The notes below the pieces were generated by a model, which was not told where the DNA came from, ran no database searches, and was given only the letters and a program-made list of their open reading frames with translations. From Bacteroidales bacterium (GTDB taxonomy: Bacteria; Bacteroidota; Bacteroidia; Bacteroidales; Muribaculaceae): 64,000 bases of DNA. The translations under genes were made by a program, and so were the position numbers. The DNA lies in assembly GCA_020860515.1 (NCBI GenBank), contig JAJBUG010000051.1:130455-194454 (forward strand), given 5' to 3'. Shown piece after piece: positions 33,497 to 42,244 of this stretch. The first letter of the stretch is position 1, and every line of letters starts with the position of its first letter.

Positions 33497-36202
33497 ATGA
33501 AAAAAATCTATGCTTCTGCTCTTGCTGCGACTATGGCTTGCGCTTATGCCTATGCCGATGTCAATTGCAACGGCATTGTGGTAGATGAGAACGGCGAACC
33601 TATGATTGGAGTCGTTGTCACTGCCGAAGGTCAGACTATGGGTGTGTCAACCGACATCGACGGCAAATTTAAGATCGTCGTGCCAGATGGCACCAAAAAC
33701 CTTACCTTCAATTTTGTTGGTTATCAGCCCTTGTCTGCTCCCGCTCAGGCTGCAATGGGCACCCTGACCATGGACCCCGAGCAAAACATGCTGCAGGACG
33801 TGATCGTCACACAGTCAATTGCTCGCACTCGCATGACTCCAGTAGCGATTTCTAATGTTGACGCTGCTATGATTGAAACCAAGCTTGGCGGCCAAGAATT
33901 CCCCGAAGTGCTAAAGACTACCCCTGGCGTATGGGCCACCAAAGATGGCGGTGGCTATGGCGATGCTAAAATCAATATGCGCGGTTTTAAGAGTCCCAAC
34001 ACCGCTATGCTCGTCAATGGTATTCCCGTAAATGATATGGAGTGGGGCGGCGTGTATTGGAGCAACTGGTCGGGCCTGAGCGATGTGACCACCAGCATCC
34101 AGACCCAGCGCGGCCTTGGCGCCAGCATCCTCTCGGCTCCATCGGTGGGCGGCACCATTTCTATCGTGACCAAGAGCCTCGATGCTGAGCAGGGTGGCAC
34201 CCTGTGGTACGGCATGGGCAATGATGGCATGAACCAGTACGGCCTCAGCCTTTCCACTGGCGTGATGAAAAGCGGCTGGGCTGTGACGGTGCTTTTGAGC
34301 CGCAAATATGCCGATGGCTACATTCAGGGCACCAATTACAATGCCTACACTTACTTCTTGAATGTATCAAAAAGACTCAACGACCATCACCAGCTGTCGT
34401 TCACTGCCACTGGCAGCCCCCAATGGCACTATCAGCGCAGCAGCTACGACGGTCTTACCATCGAGGGCTATCAAGAGTATGCTCGCAATTACATGAAGGG
34501 CGAGAGTCCTTATCGCTACAATCCCAGCTATGGTTTTGACAAGAATGGCCAGCGTGTAAGCCAATACTACAATCATTACCACAAGCCCCAGATTTCACTT
34601 ACCCATATTTGGCAGATCAATTACCATTCTTCGCTGACTACCTCGCTCTACACCTCGCTTGCAAGCGGTGGCGGCTACAGCGGTCAGGGCCGCGATGGCT
34701 ACAGCACCAGCTCATGGTACGGAGCCAACAATGGCGTGCTCAGCACCACATTCCGCAATGCCGACGGCACATTCGACTTCGCTGCTATCCAGGAGATGAA
34801 TGCTGCCAGCACCAATGGCGCTAAGATGATTATCGGCGACAATACCAACTCGCACGAATGGTTTGGCTTGGTAAGCAACTATAAGAACAGCTTGATGGAC
34901 AACAAGCTTACCGTCACTGGCGGTCTCGATGTTCGTTACTACGTAGGCCATCACAAGATGACCATCGAAAATATGATGGATGGTGCTTACTGGATTGATG
35001 ATTATCGTGCCAACGTGAAGGCTGAGAACAATATTATTGCAGCTGATCCCAATTGGAAGTATGAGAAGCTGAGCGTAGGCGATGTGATTTATCGCAACTA
35101 CAATGGCTACACCATGCAGGAGGGCCTGTATCTTCAGGGCGAGTATAGCGCGCTCGACCGCCGACTGACTGCCATCGTGACCGGTACGCTCAACAACACA
35201 GCATACTGGCGCCGCGACTTCTACTACTACGACAAGGATCACGAGAAGTCGGAAACCGTAAACTTCTGGGCTGGCTCGATTAAGGCTGGTGTCAACTACA
35301 ACATTGACCGTCACCAGAACGTATATTTCAACACTGGCTACATCACCCGTGCTCCTTTCTTCTCAGGCGGCGCGTTCCTCAACTCCACTACGAGCAATGC
35401 CACCAACCCGAATGCTGTGAATGAGAAGACCTACTCGTTTGAGTTGGGCTATGCTTGGCGCTCGCCAATGTTCAGCGTTACGGTTGACGCTTATTATACC
35501 AAGTGGCTCGACAAGACTACTACCCGTACGGGCGAATTTACCAGCGGTGAAAAGGCTGGGCAGCGCTATACCTTCAATATGCAGGGCGTAGATGCTCGCC
35601 ACATGGGTCTTGAGTTCAATGCTGCCTTTGAGCCGGTAAGCTGGTTCTCAATGAATGGCATGCTTAGCCTCGGCGACTGGATTTGGGATAGCAATGCCAC
35701 TGGCTATTTCTACGACGAGGGCGGTCAGCCACTGGCCAGCGTTGCCACTGGTGCAATTGCTTCGGGCATTGAGGCAGAAGACCACCTGAAGGGCGTCCTC
35801 AATCAGAAGGGCATACATGTGGGTGGTTCGGCTCAGTGGACTGGCGCAGTAGGCGTTACATTCCGTCCGTTCAAGGGCATGCGCATCGGTGCCGACTGGA
35901 CTTGCAACTCGCATAACTACAGCGATTACACGGTATCAACCCCCTCGGCAGGCGGCACAATCAATGTGGCTGAGCCTTGGCGCATCCCATGGGGTCAGCA
36001 GCTCGACCTCAGCTGCAGCTACCGCTTCAAGCTGGCTGGCTTTAATGCTACCATCTATGGCAATGTCAACAACCTCTTCAATTACAATTATGTGATCGAT
36101 GCTTACACATCATCCACCACTGAGGGTACTTGGCAGAATGCTTATCGCGTGTTCTATTCATTCGGCCGCACCTACACGGTTCGTCTCAAGCTCTCATTTT
36201 AA
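33497..36202 (+). CDS. TonB-dependent outer-membrane receptor with carboxypeptidase-like N-domain
   Basis: 901 residues from the ATG at 33497, which starts a signal peptide (MKKIYASALAATMACAYAYA); the in-frame ATG at 33440 would prefix a non-signal stretch. A CarboxypepD_reg-like domain (about 22-105, GIVVDENGEPMIGVVV) is followed by the plug (TPGVWATKDGGGYGDAKINMRGF, VNGIPVND) and a long beta-barrel with alternating aromatic strands, ending in RTYTVRLKLSF with terminal F. It is SusC-like but is followed by a different lipoprotein rather than a SusD. Such receptors import large or scarce substrates; which one is unknown. Confidence 0.9.
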   Translation: MKKIYASALAATMACAYAYADVNCNGIVVDENGEPMIGVVVTAEGQTMGVSTDIDGKFKIVVPDGTKNLTFNFVGYQPLSAPAQAAMGTLTMDPEQNMLQDVIVTQSIARTRMTPVAISNVDAAMIETKLGGQEFPEVLKTTPGVWATKDGGGYGDAKINMRGFKSPNTAMLVNGIPVNDMEWGGVYWSNWSGLSDVTTSIQTQRGLGASILSAPSVGGTISIVTKSLDAEQGGTLWYGMGNDGMNQYGLSLSTGVMKSGWAVTVLLSRKYADGYIQGTNYNAYTYFLNVSKRLNDHHQLSFTATGSPQWHYQRSSYDGLTIEGYQEYARNYMKGESPYRYNPSYGFDKNGQRVSQYYNHYHKPQISLTHIWQINYHSSLTTSLYTSLASGGGYSGQGRDGYSTSSWYGANNGVLSTTFRNADGTFDFAAIQEMNAASTNGAKMIIGDNTNSHEWFGLVSNYKNSLMDNKLTVTGGLDVRYYVGHHKMTIENMMDGAYWIDDYRANVKAENNIIAADPNWKYEKLSVGDVIYRNYNGYTMQEGLYLQGEYSALDRRLTAIVTGTLNNTAYWRRDFYYYDKDHEKSETVNFWAGSIKAGVNYNIDRHQNVYFNTGYITRAPFFSGGAFLNSTTSNATNPNAVNEKTYSFELGYAWRSPMFSVTVDAYYTKWLDKTTTRTGEFTSGEKAGQRYTFNMQGVDARHMGLEFNAAFEPVSWFSMNGMLSLGDWIWDSNATGYFYDEGGQPLASVATGAIASGIEAEDHLKGVLNQKGIHVGGSAQWTGAVGVTFRPFKGMRIGADWTCNSHNYSDYTVSTPSAGGTINVAEPWRIPWGQQLDLSCSYRFKLAGFNATIYGNVNNLFNYNYVIDAYTSSTTEGTWQNAYRVFYSFGRTYTVRLKLSF

Positions 36203-36209
36203 TCTGTAA

Positions 36210-38117
36210 ATGGCTATGAAAATGAAAAAGTCAATCATAATGTTGGCTGGTGCCATGGTGGCAATGACGTCATGCGACGATAATTCATGGAACGACCACC
36301 TCGATGGCTTCGATGGCGAGCCAGCCATCACTGATGTGCAAAACATCAGCTATACCCTCACTAAAAACGACTATTCCACCATCTCAAGCCTTAGCGCCAA
36401 CGTGACCCTTGCAGGCGCCAATGCTGATGCCTTGGCAGCTGTGAAGAAGAACTGCTACTTCACAGATGTCATCACTGGGCAGGATTATATTCCAGCCTTC
36501 CTGGCGAGCTCTTCGTTCCAGTACTTCGTGCTTGACAATGGCTCCACCGTTAAGGTTACATATAACTATTACGAGGGATTGACCGAGGAAATCAGCCAAA
36601 TCCAGGGCGCACAAGCCTACACAATCTCTACGGCTGACTATCAGACAGCCTGGGGCAGCGAGGAGGATTATATCAAGGCATTTGCACCCTCGGTGACCGC
36701 TGCCAAGAATATTCCCGCTGCTTTGGCTAATGCAGGATTGAATCCCGATGATAGCGAATATGTGGTGGTAACTTACAATGTAAGCGACCAAGAGCCCATC
36801 TTCGAAAGCGAGGAGGAGGTTACATATTATTATGTGCCTGTAACCAGTGAGGTTAACGATGGACAATATGTAATGTCAGCAGGTGAATTTGCGGCCACTG
36901 GCTTGGCTGAAGGGAAGACTTATGGCTACCTCCAACCCACTGAGATTTCTTATGATGCCAATGGCATCAGCGAGATGGTAGCTGAAGATTGCATCTGGCA
37001 AATAACCTCTGCCGAAGGAGGATATTATATTCAGGATTATCTGGGTCGTTACCTGTATCAAAGTGGCACCTACAATAGCTTCAATGTAAGCGCCGAAGTG
37101 TGCGATGGCTGCGTATGGGATATCACCCTTGCTGATGGCGTAGCCAAGATTCTCAATACCAGCGTGAACAAGTGGATTCAGTACGATGCCAATTATTCAA
37201 GCTATGGCAGCTACGACAGCGAAAAGGGTGAGATGCCCACGCTTTATGTAAGTGCTGTGCAGCCCACTTCGGCTCCTGCCAAGGCTCCAGTGGCAGATGT
37301 GCCCACATCGGTAGTTTACGCATTATACAAATGGAATGGCTCAGAATGGGCAGCTGACACCTCGGTGGCGGTGGTTCAGCCCGACGATTATGAATCAATG
37401 GGTGAAAGCGGAAGCTACATGACCACAGCCGATGCAGCCAAGTATCTGCCCACTTATCTGCAAGTGACTTATCCTTATGCTCAGAAGAATACTCAGAAGT
37501 ACGTGCTCTATTTCACTTCGAGCAAGGGCGCTGTGGCTGTAAGCCAATACACCTACGATGGCACCACCTGGGTGCTCAACAATGGTGTTGTGGAGAAAAC
37601 CACCAAGTTTACCAAGGAAAATGGCGTATGGACCGTAGCTCCTGGCTTGGCAGTGTTTACTCACACCAAGGCTACATCACTCGTGTCAGGCGAAAAGTAC
37701 CTGATAGTGACCGATGGAATTGCAGCAACTGCTCTGTCAACTTCAAAGACTTACGGATATCTGAATGGCACCACCTGCGAATATGATGAGACCAACCTCT
37801 ATCTTGAGGATGCTACTGAGTGCGAGTTTACCCTGACTGACGAGGGTGATGGCTGGAGCATCTGTGATGTCTATGGGCGCTACTATTACCAGACTGGCAC
37901 TTACAACAGTTTCAATGTGATTGACTCGCCTGATTTCTCAAGCACAGTCAATGGTTTCCTCTGGAACATTGACATATCCGCTGAGGACGGCACTGCTGCC
38001 ATTGTGAACGCAATCGTGATGAAGACCATCCAATACGACGAGAGTTACAGCAGCTACGGCTCTTACTCATCAGTAACCCACACACTGCCCACACTCTATA
38101 TCGCCGTAGGCCAATAA
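36210..38117 (+). CDS. Surface lipoprotein with two internal repeat domains, partner of the TonB receptor
   Basis: 635 residues, 7 bases after the receptor gene. The signal ends at a lipobox cysteine C22 followed by Asp-Asp, which resembles the acidic export signal of Bacteroidetes surface lipoproteins. The body holds two copies of a beta-rich unit, at about 225-352 and 505-635. Both contain GTYNSFNV and YSSYGSY/Y-S-S-Y-G-S-Y elements, and both end with (M/L)PTLY(V/I). I do not recognise a SusD fold or TPR helices. The short gap and shared promoter imply that it caps or feeds the receptor. Ligand unknown. Confidence 0.8.
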   Translation: MAMKMKKSIIMLAGAMVAMTSCDDNSWNDHLDGFDGEPAITDVQNISYTLTKNDYSTISSLSANVTLAGANADALAAVKKNCYFTDVITGQDYIPAFLASSSFQYFVLDNGSTVKVTYNYYEGLTEEISQIQGAQAYTISTADYQTAWGSEEDYIKAFAPSVTAAKNIPAALANAGLNPDDSEYVVVTYNVSDQEPIFESEEEVTYYYVPVTSEVNDGQYVMSAGEFAATGLAEGKTYGYLQPTEISYDANGISEMVAEDCIWQITSAEGGYYIQDYLGRYLYQSGTYNSFNVSAEVCDGCVWDITLADGVAKILNTSVNKWIQYDANYSSYGSYDSEKGEMPTLYVSAVQPTSAPAKAPVADVPTSVVYALYKWNGSEWAADTSVAVVQPDDYESMGESGSYMTTADAAKYLPTYLQVTYPYAQKNTQKYVLYFTSSKGAVAVSQYTYDGTTWVLNNGVVEKTTKFTKENGVWTVAPGLAVFTHTKATSLVSGEKYLIVTDGIAATALSTSKTYGYLNGTTCEYDETNLYLEDATECEFTLTDEGDGWSICDVYGRYYYQTGTYNSFNVIDSPDFSSTVNGFLWNIDISAEDGTAAIVNAIVMKTIQYDESYSSYGSYSSVTHTLPTLYIAVGQ

Positions 38118-38127
38118 AGGGCTTGTA

Positions 38128-38268
38128 CCACGGAATCCCGGAGGGATTCTTCCTAATAGATATCAATACCCCCATTCTATCAACAAAATCGGTGCCTTTG
38201 GCACCGATTTTGTTGTTTTTGAGAGCATTCTGATAGCTATTGAGAAGAATCCCTACGGGATTCCGCGG
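38128..38268. terminator. Three-hairpin element: 37-base inverted arms around a 16-base terminator stem
   Basis: Left arm 38128-38164 and right arm 38232-38268 are inverted copies (32 of 37 positions). Each arm contains its own small palindrome (GAATCCC, 3 bases, GGGATTC). In the middle a perfect 16-base stem (38181-38196 with 38200-38215, loop of three T) ends in a T run and is a strong terminator for the receptor operon. The layout is that of paired REP/BIME elements and repeats at 10111-10202 with other bases. Confidence 0.82.
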
Positions 38269-38360
38269 AAAGGTTCCATTATGACACATCCCCCTTATTT
38301 TTTGTGTGAACCATTGTGGGGAGTGGGGTGTTAGAATTATAAATTAAATAAATTACCATT

Positions 38361-38495
38361 ATGAAACAGATTCTACAATTTATTGCGCAACTGCTTGGCA
38401 TCACCGAGCAGGATTCATACCAAGAGGTAAGAACTCAGCGCATTCCAGTAAGAGTAGAGCATCATGAAAATGAAAACCGACGCTTTTACAGGTGA
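38361..38495 (+). CDS. Possible 44-residue small protein
   Basis: ATG 38361 to TGA 38493-38495. It encodes an amphipathic hydrophobic start (MKQILQFIAQLLGITEQ) followed by a charged, arginine- and glutamate-rich end (RTQRIPVRVEHHENENRRFYR). It is isolated between the three-hairpin element and a dedicated hairpin terminator at 38549-38578, which supports a short transcript here. No family recognised. It could also be the chance reading frame of a small RNA. Confidence 0.45.
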   Translation: MKQILQFIAQLLGITEQDSYQEVRTQRIPVRVEHHENENRRFYR

Positions 38496-38548
38496 GTTAC
38501 AGTAACAGATGACACGTTCAACTTTCTCAATAGGGAAGAAAGAACAGT

Positions 38549-38578
38549 GAGGCTCTGACCAGGGATGATCAGAGCCTC
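38549..38578 (+). terminator. Hairpin terminator after the 44-residue reading frame
   Basis: Perfect 10-base stem GAGGCTCTGA / TCAGAGCCTC with a 10-base loop, followed by an AT-rich stretch. Confidence 0.7.
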
Positions 38579-38583
38579 GCAAT

Positions 38584-38687
38584 TTTAGTCTTTGGTCTTT
38601 AGTCTTTGGTCTTTAGTCTTTAGTCTTTAGTCTTTGGACTTTAGTCTTTAGTCTTTGGTCTTTAGTCTTTAGTCTTTGGACTTTATT
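38584..38687. repeat. Fourteen heptamers of TTT[A/G]G[T/A]C
   Basis: From 38585 the spacer reads TTTAGTC and TTTGGTC/TTTGGAC in unbroken 7-base phase, 14 units, running into the 3' end of the aminotransferase gene, whose stop lies in the last unit. Variation is confined to two positions of the heptamer. Confidence 0.92.
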
Positions 38688-39885
38688 TTAGGGTGCGGCC
38701 GGGATAGGCTTCGAGGGCAGCGCGCAGGATAGTCATGCAGCGAGCCAAGTCCTCTTTGCGGAGCACGTAGGAAATGCGCACTTCATCCTTGCCCATGCCG
38801 GGGGTGCAATAGAAGCCCGATGCAGGCGCCATGAAGATAGTCTCACCCTCAAGGTCGAAACTGGTAAGGCACCATTTGCAGAACTCATCGGCATCATCTA
38901 CCGGGAGGCGAGCCACAGTGTAGAATGCGCCCATCGGGATAGGCGAGTACACTCCAGGAATTTTGTTGAGTTCGTCGATAAGGAATTTTCTGCGCTCCAC
39001 ATATTCATTATATACCTCAAGCATGTATTCGGGGCTCGCGTCGATTGAAGCCTCGGCCACAATCTGGCCAATCAATGGAGGCGACAAGCGTGCTTGGCAG
39101 AATTTCATCACATTCTCCTTGAGCTTCTTATGCTTGGTGATCAGTGCTCCGATGCGGATGCCACATTCATTGTATCGCTTCGACACTGAGTCGGCGAGTA
39201 CCACATGGTCTTCGATTCCTGGCAGGTGGAATGCTGAGATGTAGGGGGCGCCAGTGTAGCAGAACTCACGATAAACCTCATCTGAGAAAAGGAAGAGGTC
39301 GTACTTCTTCACCAAGTCGCGGATTTGCAGCATCTCCTTCATGGTGTAGAGGTAGCCTGTGGGATTGTTGGGGTTGCATATCAGAATGCCTTTGGTGCGA
39401 GGCGTGATGAGCTTTTCAAATTCTTCAACTGGCGGGAGAGCAAAACCTTGGTCAATGCTCGAGGGCACAGTCACAATCTTTGCGCCTGCTGAGATGGCGA
39501 ACGCCATATAGTTGGCATAGGCTGGTTCGGGCACTATGATTTCGTCACCGGGGTCGAGACATGCCATCATTGCGAAAAGCACAGCTTCTGATCCTCCGCT
39601 GGTCACGATTATATCCTCCACATCCACATCGATGTTGAAGCGGTGGTAATATTCCTTGAGCTTCTTGCGCAGCGAGAGCAGACCCGCCGAGGGGCTGTAT
39701 TCCAGCACGGTGCGGTCGATATGCTTGAGTGCCTCCAAACCTTCGGGAGGGGTAGGCACATCGGGCTGTCCGATGTTGAGATGGTACACTTTTATGCCCC
39801 GGGCCTTTGCTTCGTTGGCCAAGGGAGCGAGTCGGCGGATAGGGGAGGCGGGCATCAGTGTGCCGCGCTCTGATACATTTGGCAT
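38683..39885 (-). CDS. PLP-dependent class I aminotransferase (aspartate-aminotransferase-like)
   Basis: 400 residues of fold-type I. GQPDVPTPPEG marks the N-terminal substrate segment, then TSGGSEAVLFAMMA, NPNNPTGYLYT, SDEVYREFCY, and the PLP lysine K236 in SVSKRYNECGIRIG. The late arginine lies in the FYCTPGMGKDEVRISYVL region. It resembles the AspB/PatA-like group. Aspartate or aromatic/branched substrates are possible. It starts in the divergent gap before spt with a TAATTTTG element at 39940-39947. Confidence 0.88.
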   Translation of the reverse strand: MPNVSERGTLMPASPIRRLAPLANEAKARGIKVYHLNIGQPDVPTPPEGLEALKHIDRTVLEYSPSAGLLSLRKKLKEYYHRFNIDVDVEDIIVTSGGSEAVLFAMMACLDPGDEIIVPEPAYANYMAFAISAGAKIVTVPSSIDQGFALPPVEEFEKLITPRTKGILICNPNNPTGYLYTMKEMLQIRDLVKKYDLFLFSDEVYREFCYTGAPYISAFHLPGIEDHVVLADSVSKRYNECGIRIGALITKHKKLKENVMKFCQARLSPPLIGQIVAEASIDASPEYMLEVYNEYVERRKFLIDELNKIPGVYSPIPMGAFYTVARLPVDDADEFCKWCLTSFDLEGETIFMAPASGFYCTPGMGKDEVRISYVLRKEDLARCMTILRAALEAYPGRTLK

Positions 39886-39939
39886 TTCTTTCTTATCTTA
39901 GAAGATTGTCACTTTAATTGTCACTTCAATAAGTGAGTG

Positions 39940-39947
39940 CAAAATTA
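39940..39947 (-). promoter_or_regulatory. -7 element for the aminotransferase
   Basis: TAATTTTG on the minus strand, 55 bases before the start. No matching TTTG was found at 19-21 bases. Confidence 0.5.
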
Positions 39948-40095
39948 CAAAATTCTTTTCAATTAAGCGAGGTTTTGGCGCTTTAAGTGGGAGAAAAATG
40001 TATAAAATTGTTGTCATTATCCTCGATTTTAAACAAAAAAACACACAAAAGAGTAAAAATGTGCAAAGAAAGATAGAAATTTGGCAAATTATTAC

Positions 40096-40103
40096 TATCT
40101 TTG
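40096..40103 (+). promoter_or_regulatory. -7 element for spt
   Basis: TATCTTTG, 37 bases before the ATG. The upstream half is not clear. The 254-base divergent gap otherwise shows only AT-rich DNA. Confidence 0.5.
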
Positions 40104-40139
40104 CAACCTAAAATACAAGAAAACTGAGTAAAGAAGATT

Positions 40140-41327
40140 ATGAAGTTATTACAGAAAAAGTTAGCCAAATATACCGCACCGCAAGAGGCAAAGGCCGCAG
40201 GCATTTACCCCTATTTCCGTGCTATTTCTTCCGAACAGGATCCCGAAGTTATAATGAATGGAAAGAAGGTGCTGATGTTTGGTAGCAACTGTTACTCAGG
40301 CCTGGTTAATGATCCTCGAATCAAAGAAGCTGCCATAGAGGCTACTAAGAAGTACGGCACTGGTTGTGCCGGCTCGCCTTTCCTCAATGGCACGCTCGAT
40401 TTGCACAAGAAGCTCGAGGCTCGGTTGGCCGAGTATATCGGAAAGGAGGATGTGATGATCTATTCCACAGGCTTCGGCGTAAATCTTGGCGTTGTGTCAA
40501 CGCTTACAGGCCGCGAAGATTATATCCTGTGGGATGAACAAGATCACGCTTCGATTATCGAGGGTAGGAGACTCTCATTCAGCAACCATCTCAAGTATAA
40601 GCACAACGATATGGCTTCGCTCGAAGAGCAACTTCAGAAATGCGAGCCTGACAAGGTGAAGCTCATTGTTACTGATGGCGTGTTCTCAATGGAGGGCGAT
40701 GTGGCTAATATCCCCGAAATTGTGCGTTTGGCAAAGAAATATGATGCATCGGTTATGGTAGACGAGGCTCATGGCATCGGCGTATTTGGCGAGGGAGGCC
40801 GTGGCACAGTAAATCATTTCGGCCTTACCAAGGATGTTGACTTGGTGATGGGCACATTCTCAAAGTCATTCGCATCACTTGGCGGCTTTATCGCTACTGA
40901 CAAAGAGATTACCAATTTCCTGCGCCATCACAGCCGCAGTTACATTTTCACCGCAAGTATCACACCAGCATCCACAGCAGCAGCCCTTAAGGCGATCGAC
41001 ATTATGATTGAGGAGCCAGAGCGTCAGGAGCATCTCTGGAAGCTCACCCACATGGCCCTTGACGGATTCCGCAATATGGGTTGCGAAATTGGCAACACCA
41101 GCACACCTATCATCCCGCTCTTCATTCGCGACAACTATAAAACTTTTGAGATTACCCGCGACCTTCTCAATGAGGGCGTATTCGTGAATCCAGTCGTTTC
41201 GCCCGCTGTAGCACCCCACGACACTCTGATTCGATTCAGCCTTATGGCTACTCACAGCGAAGAGCAAGTGCAGCGCGGTCTCGACAAGATTCAGAAAGTA
41301 TTCCGTGCTCACAATCTGATTCCGTAA
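40140..41327 (+). CDS. spt: Serine palmitoyltransferase (alpha-oxoamine synthase)
   Basis: 395 residues of the alpha-oxoamine synthase family: GSNCYSGLVNDPRIKEAA, GTGCAGSPFLNGTLDLH, DEQDHASIIEGRRLS, VDEAHGIGVFGEGGRG, and the PLP lysine K242 in GTFSKSFASLGG. Length and sequence are like the Bacteroides Spt that condenses serine with palmitoyl-CoA to start sphingolipid synthesis, a trait of Bacteroidales. 2-amino-3-ketobutyrate ligase is the alternative. The N-terminal extension PYFRAISSEQDPEVIMNGKKVLM favours Spt. Confidence 0.88.
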   Translation: MKLLQKKLAKYTAPQEAKAAGIYPYFRAISSEQDPEVIMNGKKVLMFGSNCYSGLVNDPRIKEAAIEATKKYGTGCAGSPFLNGTLDLHKKLEARLAEYIGKEDVMIYSTGFGVNLGVVSTLTGREDYILWDEQDHASIIEGRRLSFSNHLKYKHNDMASLEEQLQKCEPDKVKLIVTDGVFSMEGDVANIPEIVRLAKKYDASVMVDEAHGIGVFGEGGRGTVNHFGLTKDVDLVMGTFSKSFASLGGFIATDKEITNFLRHHSRSYIFTASITPASTAAALKAIDIMIEEPERQEHLWKLTHMALDGFRNMGCEIGNTSTPIIPLFIRDNYKTFEITRDLLNEGVFVNPVVSPAVAPHDTLIRFSLMATHSEEQVQRGLDKIQKVFRAHNLIP

Positions 41328-41346
41328 ATTCATGCATGTACCAAAT

Positions 41347-41400
41347 AAAAAGCCCCTTTCGGGGCTTTTTTCATGTGAAAGGGGCTTTTTTCATGTGAAA
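41347..41400. terminator. Shared terminator with a 20-base tandem duplication
   Basis: AAAAAGCCCC, TTTC, GGGGCTTTTT (41347-41370) is a symmetrical terminator for spt and the converging gene. Bases 41361-41380 and 41381-41400 are identical, so half of the stem plus the end of the minus-strand gene has been duplicated in tandem. Confidence 0.85.
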
Positions 41401-42059
41401 AGGTGCTTAAAGGCAGATTCGAGCCTCGGCTCGATGGGAGCCAAGTGTCCGCCAGGATTCCAATTGAAGTTGGCCTGAATTTTTGACGACTGTAGAATAT
41501 TGAGAATCTGGCGCGTGGCTGCCTCCACTGTGTTGTAGAGGGGATTCTTGCTGGTGCGTTCTTGTTCGCCAAGCAAGAAGTATGCGCGGCCGTTTGATGG
41601 GGCCAATTGGGCACTTTGTACCCAGTCCACAAATTCAGGATACCACAGCGACCCGGATACCGAGGCTATGTTTTGGAAATAGCCTGGGTCGTAAATCCAT
41701 GCCCACAGGGCAAAGAGCCCTGAAAGCGATATTCCCACCAGATTGCGCTCAGGCTCCTTGGTGAAGCCGATGGCACGCTCTACTGTAGGAAACACTTGTG
41801 ATTTCAACTGATGCAGGAATTCGGAAGCAAGCCCTTTGAACGGGGGGCACCCTTTTTCGCTGTTAGGTGCAGGCCATGGTGTAAGGCAGTTGTCCCAATC
41901 CATGCCGTAAATCACTGCCACATTGCCGTGACAGAGGTTGGCCCAAGCGACTGTGGCCTCGCTCGGGAGTTTCATAGGAGCCAGAATATACACGATGCGT
42001 GTCGTGAAAGGAAGTGTAGTGCACTGGCATTGCAATACAGATTCATAAGGAGAATCCAT
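41391..42059 (-). CDS. Alpha/beta-hydrolase-fold esterase-like protein
   Basis: 222 residues resembling the putative-esterase group (IroE/esterase-D-like). The nucleophile elbow is GISLSG, with an oxyanion region near YGMDWDNCLTPWP, and a late histidine lies in NPGGHLAPIEPRL. No signal peptide is visible, so it is probably cytoplasmic. Substrate unknown. Its stop codon lies in the duplicated terminator sequence, and its promoter diverges from that of panC. Confidence 0.7.
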   Translation of the reverse strand: MDSPYESVLQCQCTTLPFTTRIVYILAPMKLPSEATVAWANLCHGNVAVIYGMDWDNCLTPWPAPNSEKGCPPFKGLASEFLHQLKSQVFPTVERAIGFTKEPERNLVGISLSGLFALWAWIYDPGYFQNIASVSGSLWYPEFVDWVQSAQLAPSNGRAYFLLGEQERTSKNPLYNTVEAATRQILNILQSSKIQANFNWNPGGHLAPIEPRLESAFKHLFT

Positions 42060-42087
42060 AATAAGGTAATACTTGTATTGGTCATTG

Positions 42088-42118
42088 CAAAATTAGCAAT
42101 AATTTTTGAATTTACAAG
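42088..42118 (-). promoter_or_regulatory. Promoter for the esterase-like gene
   Basis: On the minus strand CTTG (42115-42118), 19 bases, TAATTTTG (42088-42095), about 29 bases before the ATG. Confidence 0.6.
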
Positions 42119-42184
42119 AAAAAATCGTAAAAATCGAAAATTTTTCTCTTTCCCTCTGTAATTCATTGATTTTTGAGCAAAACG

Positions 42185-42216
42185 TTTCCCCATATCAAAA
42201 AAAATGAGTAATTTTG
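42185..42216 (+). promoter_or_regulatory. Promoter for panC-panD
   Basis: TTTC (42185-42188), 20 bases, TAATTTTG (42209-42216); the ATG follows 28 bases on. Confidence 0.7.
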
Positions 42217-42244
42217 CACTCGATTTTCATATTCCTATTAGAGA

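Noticed and set aside
38584..38687. CRISPR-like array
   Set aside because: Units are 7 bases with no unique spacers between them, and no cas gene is near.
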